Positions 46,503 to 55,257 are shown, counted from the first letter of the stretch. The stretch: DNA of 64,000 bases from Endozoicomonas sp. SCSIO W0465 (GCF_023716865.1 NZ_CP092417.1:4566001-4630000); one strand, 5' to 3'. Notes: a model not told the origin generated them from the sequence alone. Program-made: numbers and translations.

Positions 46503-49500
46503 TTATTCAGGATGTATCATCGCCAGCAGTGCCTTGATAAAGTCCTTCCTCTTGATCTCGTAATCATTCACATGCGCGGTTGTCGTTAGCCAGCGGTTAA
46601 CGCTCTGCTCAAAACCATCACGGTATGCATGGCTACGCAATGTCCATTGAAGTTCCTCAGTCAGTGCATAAAGACGTTGCTGTTGTTCTTCCCGGAGCTG
46701 ATCAGGCTGGTCGTCAGGATTCCCTTCAGAGTAAAGATCAATAAACTGCCTGGCTTTATTCAGGGTAAGCAGAGAGCGTATAAACAAGCCATAAATACGC
46801 TCCTCAGTTGTATTGGGGAGGTTGAAAATAATGGTTCGTGGTATGTTCAACACCCTGCCTTGTTTTAATTGCTCAGTCAGCAAAACAAAGTTATCAGCCA
46901 GGTGTTTCAACGTGTCGTTCAGTAATCTGGTTTCTTCAGCAAACGGCAAACAGCATACCAACCTCTCAACGCCGGGAACGTGAACTAACAGCCGTGCTAA
47001 ATTTCCATGCGTTACTCTGATGTCAACACTGACCTGAAGACCCATTGCTTTCGTTCCAAAATCACCCTCTCTGAGAACAATATTGTATGCTTTGGGTAAT
47101 TTGATCTCCTGACATCCGTGCATTGGCCAGATGAGGATACGTTTGGGGATTTCTGCATCCTCGTCGGTATTAAGTGCCCGCAGCCTGTCAAGGAGTGTTC
47201 TGGCAGAGACCTCTGTTGCGCAAATAATGTCAATATCATTGAATGATGAGCAGCGGTGCTGTAAAAACCGCGCGTATGAACCGGTAATCACAATGGGTGG
47301 ATCAGTATAACCGCCATTGATTTCCTGAATAATGTCCAGTGCTTTCAGCGTTAGGGTATTGAACTGCGGAACCAGCTGGTCAGGGGAAAACGCAGTGTTT
47401 GTTTGCAACGTTGGTTTTAACGCTTGCGTCAGGTTTTGGGCCGCATTGACGGTAGCTGCCCTGGTGACGGACGCGCTCTCTGCTTTTTCTTTTACGCTAT
47501 TGACTGAATGGACTGAATGGCTATTGCTTCTATCATTGCCCCGCCCCGGAACGGTATTATCCGGTTTAAACAGTAACTGATCCATTATATTGGACTGGGC
47601 GCTGCATTGTTCAAACCAGCGGCTTAAAGCATGACGCAATTTGCTTCCTTCAGGGAAACTCTGAAGGCACTCCAGAACCTCGTTCTTATGGATTGGTCGT
47701 CCATCAACAGACTGGTTCGTGATATAACATCGTGCCAGGAAAAAGAACGGTAAGCGTGAATTTTTAAATGAACGCCTGAGTGTTGTGATCGATTGCCATA
47801 CCGCTTCCGCTGACACGCTCTGATGATCAATTGGCAACTGATACTGCATCGCCATGAATTTCAATATACATTGCAGTCGACGCTGCTCATCATTTTTGAT
47901 CGATACGCTGTTTAAGATTCGCCAGGCCTGTTGGATAATATCCCGAGCGTCGTCAGTTTCATCGTACCGCTGAGGTTGCTTTAACCTTTGCATCAGGTAT
48001 TCAGCCTGTCTTGAAGAATGGTCCCCGGGGACATCATTAAATGCTGCCAATACTTTCTGATTATCCAGATAGCCGCTATTCAATGCTCTTGCATTCAATA
48101 CCAGCTGAGAATAAAAAATAGCCTTTTCGAGCCACCAGCCACCGCGCTCATAATCCTTAACCACCGCATCCGGTATGATCTGCCGGCCATGCAACAGCAA
48201 TCCCCTTAGACAACACTGTTCTTTAAAGCGGGCCAGGTCCAGTGCTGCCCTGGCAGCCTGATAATCCTTAACCACTGCATCCGGTGTGACCTGCTGACCA
48301 TTCAACGCCAGGCCCCTCAGGCAACATCGTTCCTTAAAGTGCGCTATCCCCAGTTTGCCTTCCGGGCTCTGCGGGTAACCCTTGACCACTGCATCCGTTG
48401 TGACCCGCTGGCCATTCAACGCCAAACCTCTCAGACAACATCGTTGCCTAAAGCGCGCTATCCACAGTCTGCCTTCCGGGCTCTCCGGGTAACCCTTGAC
48501 CACTGCATCCGTTGTGATCTGCTGGCCATTCAACGCCAAACCCCTCAGACAACATTCCGCTTTGAAGCGGGCTATACCCAGTTTGCCTTCCGGACTATCC
48601 GGGAAATCCTTAACCACTGCATCCGTTGTGATCTGCTGGCCATTCAACGCCAACCCCCTCAGGCAACACTGATCCTGAAAGTGCGCTATCCCCAATTTGC
48701 CTTCCGGACTCTCCGGAAAATCCTTAACCACCTCATCCGGCGTGACCTGCTGGCCATTCAGCACCAGGCCTCTCAGGCAACACTCTGCTTTGAAGCGCGC
48801 CAGTCCCAGTGTTGCATTGGTTGCCTGATAATCCTTGACCACCGCATCCGGTGTGACCTGCTGGCCATTCAACGCCAAGCCCCTCAGGCAACATTCCGCT
48901 TTGAAGCGTGCCATCCCGAGCTTGCCTTCCGAGCTATCCGGGAAATCCTTAACCACCGCATCCGGAAGGACCTGCTGGCCATTCAACGACAGGCCTCTCA
49001 GGCAACATTCCGCTTTGAAGCGAGCCTTCCCCAGCTTGCCTTTCGGACTATCCGGAAAATCCTTAACCACAGCATCCGGTGTCACCTGCAGGCCATTCAA
49101 CGCCAGGCCCCTCAGACAACATTCCGCTTTGAAGCGCGCTAGCTCCAGTATCGCTTTAGCTGCCTGATAATCCTTAACCACCGCATCGGGTGTGACCTGC
49201 TGGCCATTCAACGGCAAGCTCCTCAGGCAACATTCCGCTTTGAAGCGAGCTTTCCCCCGTTTGCCCTCCGGACTTTCCGGAAAATCCTTAACCACCGCAT
49301 CCGGTGTAACCTGCTGGCCGTTCAATGGCAGTTCCATCAGGCAACAATGTTCCTTAAAGCGCGCCAGCTCCAGTATTGCTTTGGCTGCCTGATAACCCTT
49401 AACCACCTCATCCGGTGTGACCTGCTGGCCATTCAACAGCAGTTTCCTCAGGCAACATTCCGCTTTGAAGCGCGCCTGCTCCAGAATGGCCCTGGCTGCC

Positions 49501-50417
49501 TGATAATCTTTAACCACCGCATCCGGTGTGACCTGCTGGCCATTCAACGCCAAGCCCCTCAGGCAACATTCCGCTTTGAAGCGTGCCATCCCGAGCTTGC
49601 CTTCCGAGCTATCCGGAAAATCCTTAACCACCGCATCCGGAAGGACCTGCTGGCCATCCAACGACAGGCCTCTCAGGCAACATTCCGCTTTGAAGCGAGC
49701 CTTCCCCAGCTTGCCTTTCGGACTATCCGGAAAATCCTTAACCACAGCATCCGGTGTCACCTGCAGGCCATTCAACGCCAGCCCCCTGAGGCACCATTCC
49801 ACTTTGAAACGCGCTATCCCCAGTTTGCCTTCCAGACTATCCGGGAAGTCTTTAACCACCTCATCCGGTGTGACCTGCTGGCCATTCAACACCAGGCCTC
49901 TCAGGCAACACTCCTCTTTGAAGCGCGCTATCGCTAATTGGCACTTGTTGTTTCGGTCTGGCTTTCTGTTGAATTCTTGAATTACCTGATCCGGGGTGAT
50001 TTTTTTATTATCATGTGGAATGTTCTCCAGGCAGAGCTTTTGCAAAAAGAAGCCACTTCTGAGCGAGGATCTGTCACTTCCATAGGCTGTAAGCACATCA
50101 GCCGGGATGATTTTGCGTCCTTGTAATGGTGTTTTTTTCCAAAATGCATCTTCAGTGCGTTTGCCATCATCCAAGGTGGAGCATGCACCTCTATCTCCTC
50201 TGTCTCCTCTATCTCCTCTATCTCCTCTATCAGGCCGACGATTTGCAATGCTTCTGCCGTTATATGCAATTCTGGAGCGCTCAGGAATCCCGTTTGAACC
50301 GGCTTGCTGACCAAACTGGCGGGCAGGCTCCGGGGGGGAGCAGGTTGATGCTGTTGCTTTCAGAATAATACCCTGTTCGCCTGGACTATGACTGTAAACG
50401 CTGCAGTTGGACCGCAA
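46503..50417 (-). CDS. Solenoid-nucleotidyltransferase paralogue, copy 8 (promoter-proximal)
   Basis: About 1,304 residues from the shared TTG (50417); the open frame extends to 50462. It is the first gene of the array in the direction of transcription. The N-terminal polar region carries a short run of (RGD) repeats encoded by a 9-bp tandem repeat. It has 16 repeats in which units 2-4 and 8-10 are nearly identical, a recent internal duplication. The C-terminal domain has VITGSYARFLQHRC and DIDIICATE (D-x-D at 47237-47229) and a normal tail. It is divergent from the McrB-like gene at 50739. Confidence 0.8.
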   Translation of the reverse strand: MRSNCSVYSHSPGEQGIILKATASTCSPPEPARQFGQQAGSNGIPERSRIAYNGRSIANRRPDRGDRGDRGDRGDRGACSTLDDGKRTEDAFWKKTPLQGRKIIPADVLTAYGSDRSSLRSGFFLQKLCLENIPHDNKKITPDQVIQEFNRKPDRNNKCQLAIARFKEECCLRGLVLNGQQVTPDEVVKDFPDSLEGKLGIARFKVEWCLRGLALNGLQVTPDAVVKDFPDSPKGKLGKARFKAECCLRGLSLDGQQVLPDAVVKDFPDSSEGKLGMARFKAECCLRGLALNGQQVTPDAVVKDYQAARAILEQARFKAECCLRKLLLNGQQVTPDEVVKGYQAAKAILELARFKEHCCLMELPLNGQQVTPDAVVKDFPESPEGKRGKARFKAECCLRSLPLNGQQVTPDAVVKDYQAAKAILELARFKAECCLRGLALNGLQVTPDAVVKDFPDSPKGKLGKARFKAECCLRGLSLNGQQVLPDAVVKDFPDSSEGKLGMARFKAECCLRGLALNGQQVTPDAVVKDYQATNATLGLARFKAECCLRGLVLNGQQVTPDEVVKDFPESPEGKLGIAHFQDQCCLRGLALNGQQITTDAVVKDFPDSPEGKLGIARFKAECCLRGLALNGQQITTDAVVKGYPESPEGRLWIARFRQRCCLRGLALNGQRVTTDAVVKGYPQSPEGKLGIAHFKERCCLRGLALNGQQVTPDAVVKDYQAARAALDLARFKEQCCLRGLLLHGRQIIPDAVVKDYERGGWWLEKAIFYSQLVLNARALNSGYLDNQKVLAAFNDVPGDHSSRQAEYLMQRLKQPQRYDETDDARDIIQQAWRILNSVSIKNDEQRRLQCILKFMAMQYQLPIDHQSVSAEAVWQSITTLRRSFKNSRLPFFFLARCYITNQSVDGRPIHKNEVLECLQSFPEGSKLRHALSRWFEQCSAQSNIMDQLLFKPDNTVPGRGNDRSNSHSVHSVNSVKEKAESASVTRAATVNAAQNLTQALKPTLQTNTAFSPDQLVPQFNTLTLKALDIIQEINGGYTDPPIVITGSYARFLQHRCSSFNDIDIICATEVSARTLLDRLRALNTDEDAEIPKRILIWPMHGCQEIKLPKAYNIVLREGDFGTKAMGLQVSVDIRVTHGNLARLLVHVPGVERLVCCLPFAEETRLLNDTLKHLADNFVLLTEQLKQGRVLNIPRTIIFNLPNTTEERIYGLFIRSLLTLNKARQFIDLYSEGNPDDQPDQLREEQQQRLYALTEELQWTLRSHAYRDGFEQSVNRWLTTTAHVNDYEIKRKDFIKALLAMIHPE
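50189..50233 (-). repeat. 9-bp tandem repeat encoding (RGD)n in copy 8
   Basis: Five 9-bp units (CTCTATCTC on the plus strand; one has G for A, the last is incomplete) encode Asp-Arg-Gly repeats, so the protein contains four overlapping RGD tripeptides at about residues 60-75. Gains or losses keep the frame. Other copies lack this run. Confidence 0.8.
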
Positions 50418-50738
50418 AATGATTATTAGGTTCCATTTGGGGTGTGTCAGGGGAAAACCCAATTAAACTGATATGGCAAAGATTTTCCGGACACTTTTCA
50501 ACGCTGCCATGGCCGGTTTTTGTCGTACACGGGCGCGACCGGGTAGCCACTCATGGCGTGTATTGACACAACAGAATTTCTCTGAATTCCGTGCATTAAG
50601 TACAGAAACGACTACCTCCATAAATCCGGTTGGTAATAAAATCCACGCACCATAACCCCTGATAACTTTTGAGTATGGCCGGCTGGCGAAAGTAACAACG
50701 ATTCAGCCTGTTAAGAGTCACCTATCTGAGATTTCACA
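50418..50738. promoter_or_regulatory. Divergent region between the array and the McrBC-like module
   Basis: About 320 bases with no supported gene. It must hold the promoter of the array (minus) and of the McrB-like gene (plus). Directly upstream of copy 8 lies CCTGACACAC, the same stretch found before other copies, where it corresponds to the end of the preceding gene. A 60-codon open frame at 50473-50655 lacks a ribosome binding site and any recognisable feature. No clear -35/-10 pair could be fixed. Confidence 0.4.
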
Positions 50739-53240
50739 ATGTACGACACTCATAAACCCGAACTGTTCGTTATCAAGGGCTCTGCTCTGGGTAGCACCGA
50801 TAAGGGCGTCGTCAGAGTTATATTTACCAGAAATACGCTGGATGGAACGGTCAGTAAGCCAGACCATTTAACATTTTCTACCGGTGGCATATGGATCAGT
50901 AAAGGCTATGAGGAGATAGACCAGAAGTACAGGGAGGGGGAGTTGTTTATCCTGGATAATTACAGTCCCCAGAGTCTGGAGGATATAGGATATTCACCAG
51001 ATCACCATGATCACTGGTCAACTGCGGTTGCCACCAGGCCTATGGATGTTAATCAGATGATGCCGGTAATAGAGATGAATTTACCGGATATCAGCTCAGG
51101 GCGTATTCATTTAAACCGGGACTTCCCACGGGTGCCTTTCTTTATCAGACAGAATACTTCTATCTACGGACCATTCACTGCGGACTTTGTGGATGGGGAA
51201 GTGATCTGTACACCTTACAGCCATGTGGGCCTGAATATATCCAACCACTTTATTGCCCGGGTAGACTTATTGACGGCCACTGATAAAGCGGTTTATCTGA
51301 CACCGGACAGCAAGATAACTCATCTTGCTTACGACGGATTTATTTCCTCACTGGCTCATTTTGGCCAGGCCCTGAAGGCTGATTGGCAGGCGCTGGATTA
51401 TATTCCGGATGCCCAGCTTATCACCTTTTTTGCCAAAGGGAAGTTCGGTAAGAATGCGCCCCCCATCAGTCGTAAAGTGGCGGAGAGCGTGAAGTCAGTC
51501 ATTGCTGACTACCAGAAAAAAGAGAAACTGGCAGCCAATAATGAGCGCATTAACCGGCTAAAGCTGATATTTGATAAATACCTCAGTGGCAGCAGTGTTG
51601 GTGAAGAAATTATCGATCAGTATTTAAAAAGTGCTGAAGGTAAGTTATTCCTGACAGCCTATCTATCAGACAACCCGGGTATTGCCAGTCACTACCTGCC
51701 GGACCTGAATGCCAAAAAAGAGCAGTTGGAAATTGAAATTCGTGATCTTCAGTCAAGAAAGCAGAGAAAAGAACAGGAGATAGAGACGTCTATTGCCCGG
51801 GAAAAAGCCAAGGCCTTAAAGGCTATTGAAGATATTCGTACGAAAAACATTCATGAGGTTCAGGAAGAACGAAACCGATTGCTGCAAACGCTGGAAAGCA
51901 ACATTGAAGAAAGGCAGCAGGAGTTGGAGTCACTGTCTGACAAAACGGCAGCTGCCCTTGATAAGCTGCGCATAATCGATGACATTGAAGAATTAAATTC
52001 GGAAGTGAAATTCCTTGAGCGTCGGGAAAGGGGGCTGGAGGATGCCGTAAAATCGCTGGAAGCGAAACTGAAAAGCCCGGATTTGCCTAAAGAACTGGCC
52101 GAGATGAAAGTCATGCTCGACTTGCTCCGGGGACATTCCTACGAAACAGAGATCCGCAAGTTAAAATCCCGGCCGCCCAAAATGGCGACGATCCAACCGG
52201 AGAATGGAGCACAGATTATTCAATCACTGGTTGACGTGTTCGATCAGAGTGGGCGACCGTTCTCTTTTGAGGAGATGGCAAACCTGTTAATCACAGTACA
52301 ACAGTCGTTCCTGACCGTATTCAAGGGGTTACCAGGCTCTGGCAAGACATCAACGGCCATTCGATTGGCGGAGGCTTATCATCTGTCAGAAAACGACAGT
52401 GGCAGTGGAAATTTCTTGAATATTCCGGTCAGCCGTGGCTGGGTTTCCGGTCGCGACCTGATGGGATTTTACAACAGCCTGAAAGGTATGTATCAACCGG
52501 CTAAAACCGGTTTATACCAGTTTCTCCGTTATGGAGAAGATGAGCAGGCAGCAGAAATGCTAAGGCTGGTGTTGTTGGATGAAGCTAATCTTAGCCCGAT
52601 GGAACATTATTGGTCCGACTTTTTGGCGATGTGCGATTATGAATGTCGTTATCGCAGCCTGGATACCGGCATACCCGGTGATGACCGTTTTCTTGCAGCT
52701 ACCACTAACCTCAGGTTTATTGCGACGATTAACAATGATCATACGACAGAGCCTTTGTCGCCCAGATTGTGTGATCGGGTACCCGTCGTTTCTATGGACA
52801 TCCCTCATATACCAACTACCCGGGAATTTGGCTCACTGGTACTGGATGGTGCGATTCCGATGCACCAATTGGAAAACTGCTTCGGTTTGCCTCAGGAGTT
52901 CACCGAAGATGCTCCACCAGTACTATCCGGATGTTACGACATTCTTGAATTGCGTGATCATCAATATGGTAACCCGATATTGATTAGCCAGCGCAAGCGT
53001 AATGCCATGCTCGCCTATTACGAAGTGGCCTGCCGTTATCTTGATCGAAAAGATGCAGCGGACTTTGCCCTTTCCCAGCACGCTATTCCGCTGATTAATG
53101 GGCATGGCAAAAACTTTCAGAAGCGGCTGGAGTTACTTCGTGACCATGCACTGCAAAACAGCCTGACCAGAACGGCCCTTTTATTAGAAGATATATTGGC
53201 CAGTGGTGATCACTATGCCGGATCCTATGCATTTTTCTGA
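50739..53240 (+). CDS. McrB-like AAA+ protein with coiled coil
   Basis: An 833-residue protein. Residues 1 to about 320 are an unrecognised N-terminal region. Residues about 322-455 form a long coiled coil rich in Glu, Lys and Arg. The C-terminal AAA+ domain has Walker A GLPGSGKTS (about 530), Walker B LVLLDEANLSPMEHYW (about 610) and the McrB-like element IATINNDHTTEPLSPRLCDR (about 660-680), equivalent to the McrB MNTADR signature. McrB proteins use GTP or ATP to drive a partner nuclease on modified or foreign nucleic acid. The partner is the next gene, 10 bases away. The coiled-coil arrangement resembles the coiled-coil nuclease tandem (CoCoNuT) branch of McrBC relatives; I see no YTH or other target-reading domain that I can name. 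Confidence 0.8.
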   Translation: MYDTHKPELFVIKGSALGSTDKGVVRVIFTRNTLDGTVSKPDHLTFSTGGIWISKGYEEIDQKYREGELFILDNYSPQSLEDIGYSPDHHDHWSTAVATRPMDVNQMMPVIEMNLPDISSGRIHLNRDFPRVPFFIRQNTSIYGPFTADFVDGEVICTPYSHVGLNISNHFIARVDLLTATDKAVYLTPDSKITHLAYDGFISSLAHFGQALKADWQALDYIPDAQLITFFAKGKFGKNAPPISRKVAESVKSVIADYQKKEKLAANNERINRLKLIFDKYLSGSSVGEEIIDQYLKSAEGKLFLTAYLSDNPGIASHYLPDLNAKKEQLEIEIRDLQSRKQRKEQEIETSIAREKAKALKAIEDIRTKNIHEVQEERNRLLQTLESNIEERQQELESLSDKTAAALDKLRIIDDIEELNSEVKFLERRERGLEDAVKSLEAKLKSPDLPKELAEMKVMLDLLRGHSYETEIRKLKSRPPKMATIQPENGAQIIQSLVDVFDQSGRPFSFEEMANLLITVQQSFLTVFKGLPGSGKTSTAIRLAEAYHLSENDSGSGNFLNIPVSRGWVSGRDLMGFYNSLKGMYQPAKTGLYQFLRYGEDEQAAEMLRLVLLDEANLSPMEHYWSDFLAMCDYECRYRSLDTGIPGDDRFLAATTNLRFIATINNDHTTEPLSPRLCDRVPVVSMDIPHIPTTREFGSLVLDGAIPMHQLENCFGLPQEFTEDAPPVLSGCYDILELRDHQYGNPILISQRKRNAMLAYYEVACRYLDRKDAADFALSQHAIPLINGHGKNFQKRLELLRDHALQNSLTRTALLLEDILASGDHYAGSYAFF

Positions 53241-53250
53241 CGGAGCCGGT

Positions 53251-55068
53251 ATGCAATTTGAGGTTGAAGTATTAAATGGGGCAAGGCAGGGAATGCGCTT
53301 TAACCTGCCGTTAGCATATGAGGTTCACAGGGCAACCACATCCATGCCCTATGTGCTGGAAACAGAAGCCCTGGCACTTTTTGTCAGGATGGATCGCGCC
53401 TGTGACCGGTTGTCCCTGATTCTGGGTGAACGTGTATTGACGTTTACTCAGGGGCGTAATAGTCATGCCCTGGAGTTTGAGTGGTATCCACCTTATCGGG
53501 AAAACGGCGCAAGGGATGCGTTGTTTTATAACTATTTCGGGGTGGCAAAATTTACGCTAAAGCTGGAATCTGAAGGAAGTGTCGAGAGTTTGGATACAGG
53601 ACCTGTGGAGGTGTTGGCCAGAAACCGAACGGCTAAACAGGCCGGTCATATGGTGAACTTTATTCTGGCTGAAACCGACAGTGATTTGAACGATGAAGGG
53701 GGTACCACCCGGTTTCAAGGCGCTGCCAGTCACAGAGAACAGCTGAATCTGCTGGTGGAGCGTATATTGAATAATGCCAGCAAACTGGAAGGACTGGCTG
53801 CTCAGATTTTTATCAAACCCATACGGACACTGACTACGGATATGGCCCTGCAGCGTGGTGCTGACGTTTATGCCCCGGGAGATCAGAGTCTGGCCTGGTT
53901 GATGTATAATCTGTCAGTACTGGAGGAAACAGACGACAAAAGTCAGTCTCACCTTCATGTAGATGGGCGAATGTACTGGGCAACGGAACTATTAGCACCC
54001 GTGATTCGGGAGCATACGGATGTTTATGAAAATCGTGTGTTGAGCGGGTATCTGGACAGTTTACTCAGCGTCATTGCCGATTTGCTCAAGCATTATGCCC
54101 CCACGGAATTGAGCCGATTGCAGAATGCCCATGAAGGCTATGTCAGCTTTTTTGCCTGTATGGAGGCGTGGATTCATCAGGTAAATAGCCAACAGCTGGT
54201 TGCTCTCAAGGCTTGTCAGGAACAGATTCTCTCACTCCGACAGCAGTTTATGAAACGGCTGCCGGTGCGCAAAAGTGTCAGGGCTTTGCCAAGAATAACG
54301 GCAAAAGTCCGGGGCAGCCAACATTACCTGACGTTATTCAGAATGGTCATTGACTGGTATCAACATCTGGGACTGGAAGGAAAAACACCCCAGCAACAGT
54401 TTCTTGCCATCAATTCCATGCCGGGTTTATTTGAGTACTACGCTTTTATCCGGATAAGACGGTGGTTTTTGGCAAAAGGACTGCAAGAAAATCCGGGCAT
54501 TGGCAAGCCGCACCTTCTATGCACCAGAGAAAACAATCTGGCTATCAGTTTGCACTATGAGCCGGTATTCTGGATGGTCGGTAACTCAAAAGCCGGAAAC
54601 ATCATCAATACTGAAAACCGTTCGGTTAGCGAAGCCAGAAATAATTACCCCGGGCGAACCAGGGAGTGGGAATTTGCCCAACGCAAGCCCGATATTACCC
54701 TGGAAGTAAGGCGTAATGGACAACTTATCGGCTTGCTGGTTCTGGATGCCAAATTCACCACCCGGGAACAGGCATTCAGCCAGTATCTGCCAGAATGTAC
54801 CATGAAATATGTTCATGGCATTACCGATGCAGATTCAGTATCGGTGAATGGCGGCCTGGTCAAAGCCATGATTATTCTCTATCCCCACTCCCATGATGAG
54901 CTTCTGGATTTTCATGCAGCACCCTTTGATGCCTATGGTGACCAGAGGCAGATACCGGTACTGGGTGCTCAGTCATTGTCGTTAGAAACATCTGAGCCTT
55001 GCGTCAGCCGGAGTATTGAAAGTTTACTGGATAGACTACTCACTCTATTTGAGAGTAATTCAGCTTGA
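53251..55068 (+). CDS. McrC-like nuclease (DUF2357, PD-(D/E)XK)
   Basis: About 606 residues. The N-terminal half fits DUF2357-type McrC relatives. The C-terminal part has a PD-(D/E)XK nuclease core: KPDITLEV (Asp about 481) followed by LLVLDAKFTT (Asp 499 and Lys 501). The start is placed at ATG 53251 because CGGAG lies five bases upstream and overlaps the stop of the McrB-like gene; starts at 53203-53227 would overlap that gene. The two genes form one operon and probably one restriction complex. The 3' flank holds the IS element, inserted 120 bases after the stop, so the module itself is intact. Confidence 0.8.
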   Translation: MQFEVEVLNGARQGMRFNLPLAYEVHRATTSMPYVLETEALALFVRMDRACDRLSLILGERVLTFTQGRNSHALEFEWYPPYRENGARDALFYNYFGVAKFTLKLESEGSVESLDTGPVEVLARNRTAKQAGHMVNFILAETDSDLNDEGGTTRFQGAASHREQLNLLVERILNNASKLEGLAAQIFIKPIRTLTTDMALQRGADVYAPGDQSLAWLMYNLSVLEETDDKSQSHLHVDGRMYWATELLAPVIREHTDVYENRVLSGYLDSLLSVIADLLKHYAPTELSRLQNAHEGYVSFFACMEAWIHQVNSQQLVALKACQEQILSLRQQFMKRLPVRKSVRALPRITAKVRGSQHYLTLFRMVIDWYQHLGLEGKTPQQQFLAINSMPGLFEYYAFIRIRRWFLAKGLQENPGIGKPHLLCTRENNLAISLHYEPVFWMVGNSKAGNIINTENRSVSEARNNYPGRTREWEFAQRKPDITLEVRRNGQLIGLLVLDAKFTTREQAFSQYLPECTMKYVHGITDADSVSVNGGLVKAMIILYPHSHDELLDFHAAPFDAYGDQRQIPVLGAQSLSLETSEPCVSRSIESLLDRLLTLFESNSA

Positions 55069-55188
55069 AATCATAACCTGAACATAATTATGTCGGTTTC
55101 GATACGATATCTTATCTATTGTACCGCAGAAGGCTCTTATCTGATTTCTGAGAAAGGATTTATTCGGTTAAGTTATTGTATGCTCCTT

Positions 55189-55198
55189 GACGGGCGGC
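55189..55198. repeat. Target site duplication, left
   Basis: GACGGGCGGC, identical to 56697-56706, directly before the left inverted end of the insertion sequence. Confidence 0.85.
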
Positions 55199-55219
55199 CT
55201 GTCTCTTGATCACAAATAG
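55199..55219 (+). repeat. Left inverted end of the IS
   Basis: CTGTCTCTTGATCACAAATAG; differs from the right end at position 4 within the first 16 bases. Confidence 0.85.
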
Positions 55220-55257
55220 CTACCTTGTTCTATCATTTCTCACTGATAAAACAGGTC

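Larger units (their letters stand above)
21485..50417 (-). repeat. 29-kb tandem array of eight solenoid-nucleotidyltransferase paralogues
   Basis: Eight related genes (copies 1-8 here, numbered by rising coordinate) lie head to tail on the minus strand. Inside each, a block of 111-bp and 114-bp units encodes 37- or 38-residue repeats. The approximate blocks are 23130-24000, 26265-27575, 29840-31150, 33410-35170, 37300-38850, 41000-42890, 45205-45965 and 48130-49920. I count 8, 12, 12, 16, 14, 17, 7 and 16 units respectively. Distances between the copies are short: 20 bases between copies 4/5 and 5/6, tens to about 150 bases elsewhere. Copies share high DNA identity, most visibly at the N-terminal cap and the C-terminal domain. 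Confidence 0.9.

Noticed and set aside
23130..49920. Assigning the repeats to TALE, PPR or Sel1 families
   Set aside because: Length (37-38) and conserved residues do not match these families well enough by eye; only a loose similarity in layout is claimed.
21600..50300. Dozens of open frames of 60-270 codons on the plus strand across the array
   Set aside because: They are reverse-frame shadows of the repeated coding units; they share the repeat period and have no ribosome binding sites.
21485..50417. Regularly spaced direct repeats that could suggest a CRISPR array or satellite DNA
   Set aside because: The units are 111 and 114 bp, lie in one open frame and encode well-conserved protein repeats; there are no short unique spacers.
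50473..50655. A 60-codon open frame between the array and the McrB-like gene
   Set aside because: No ribosome binding site, no recognisable sequence, and it lies in the expected promoter region.
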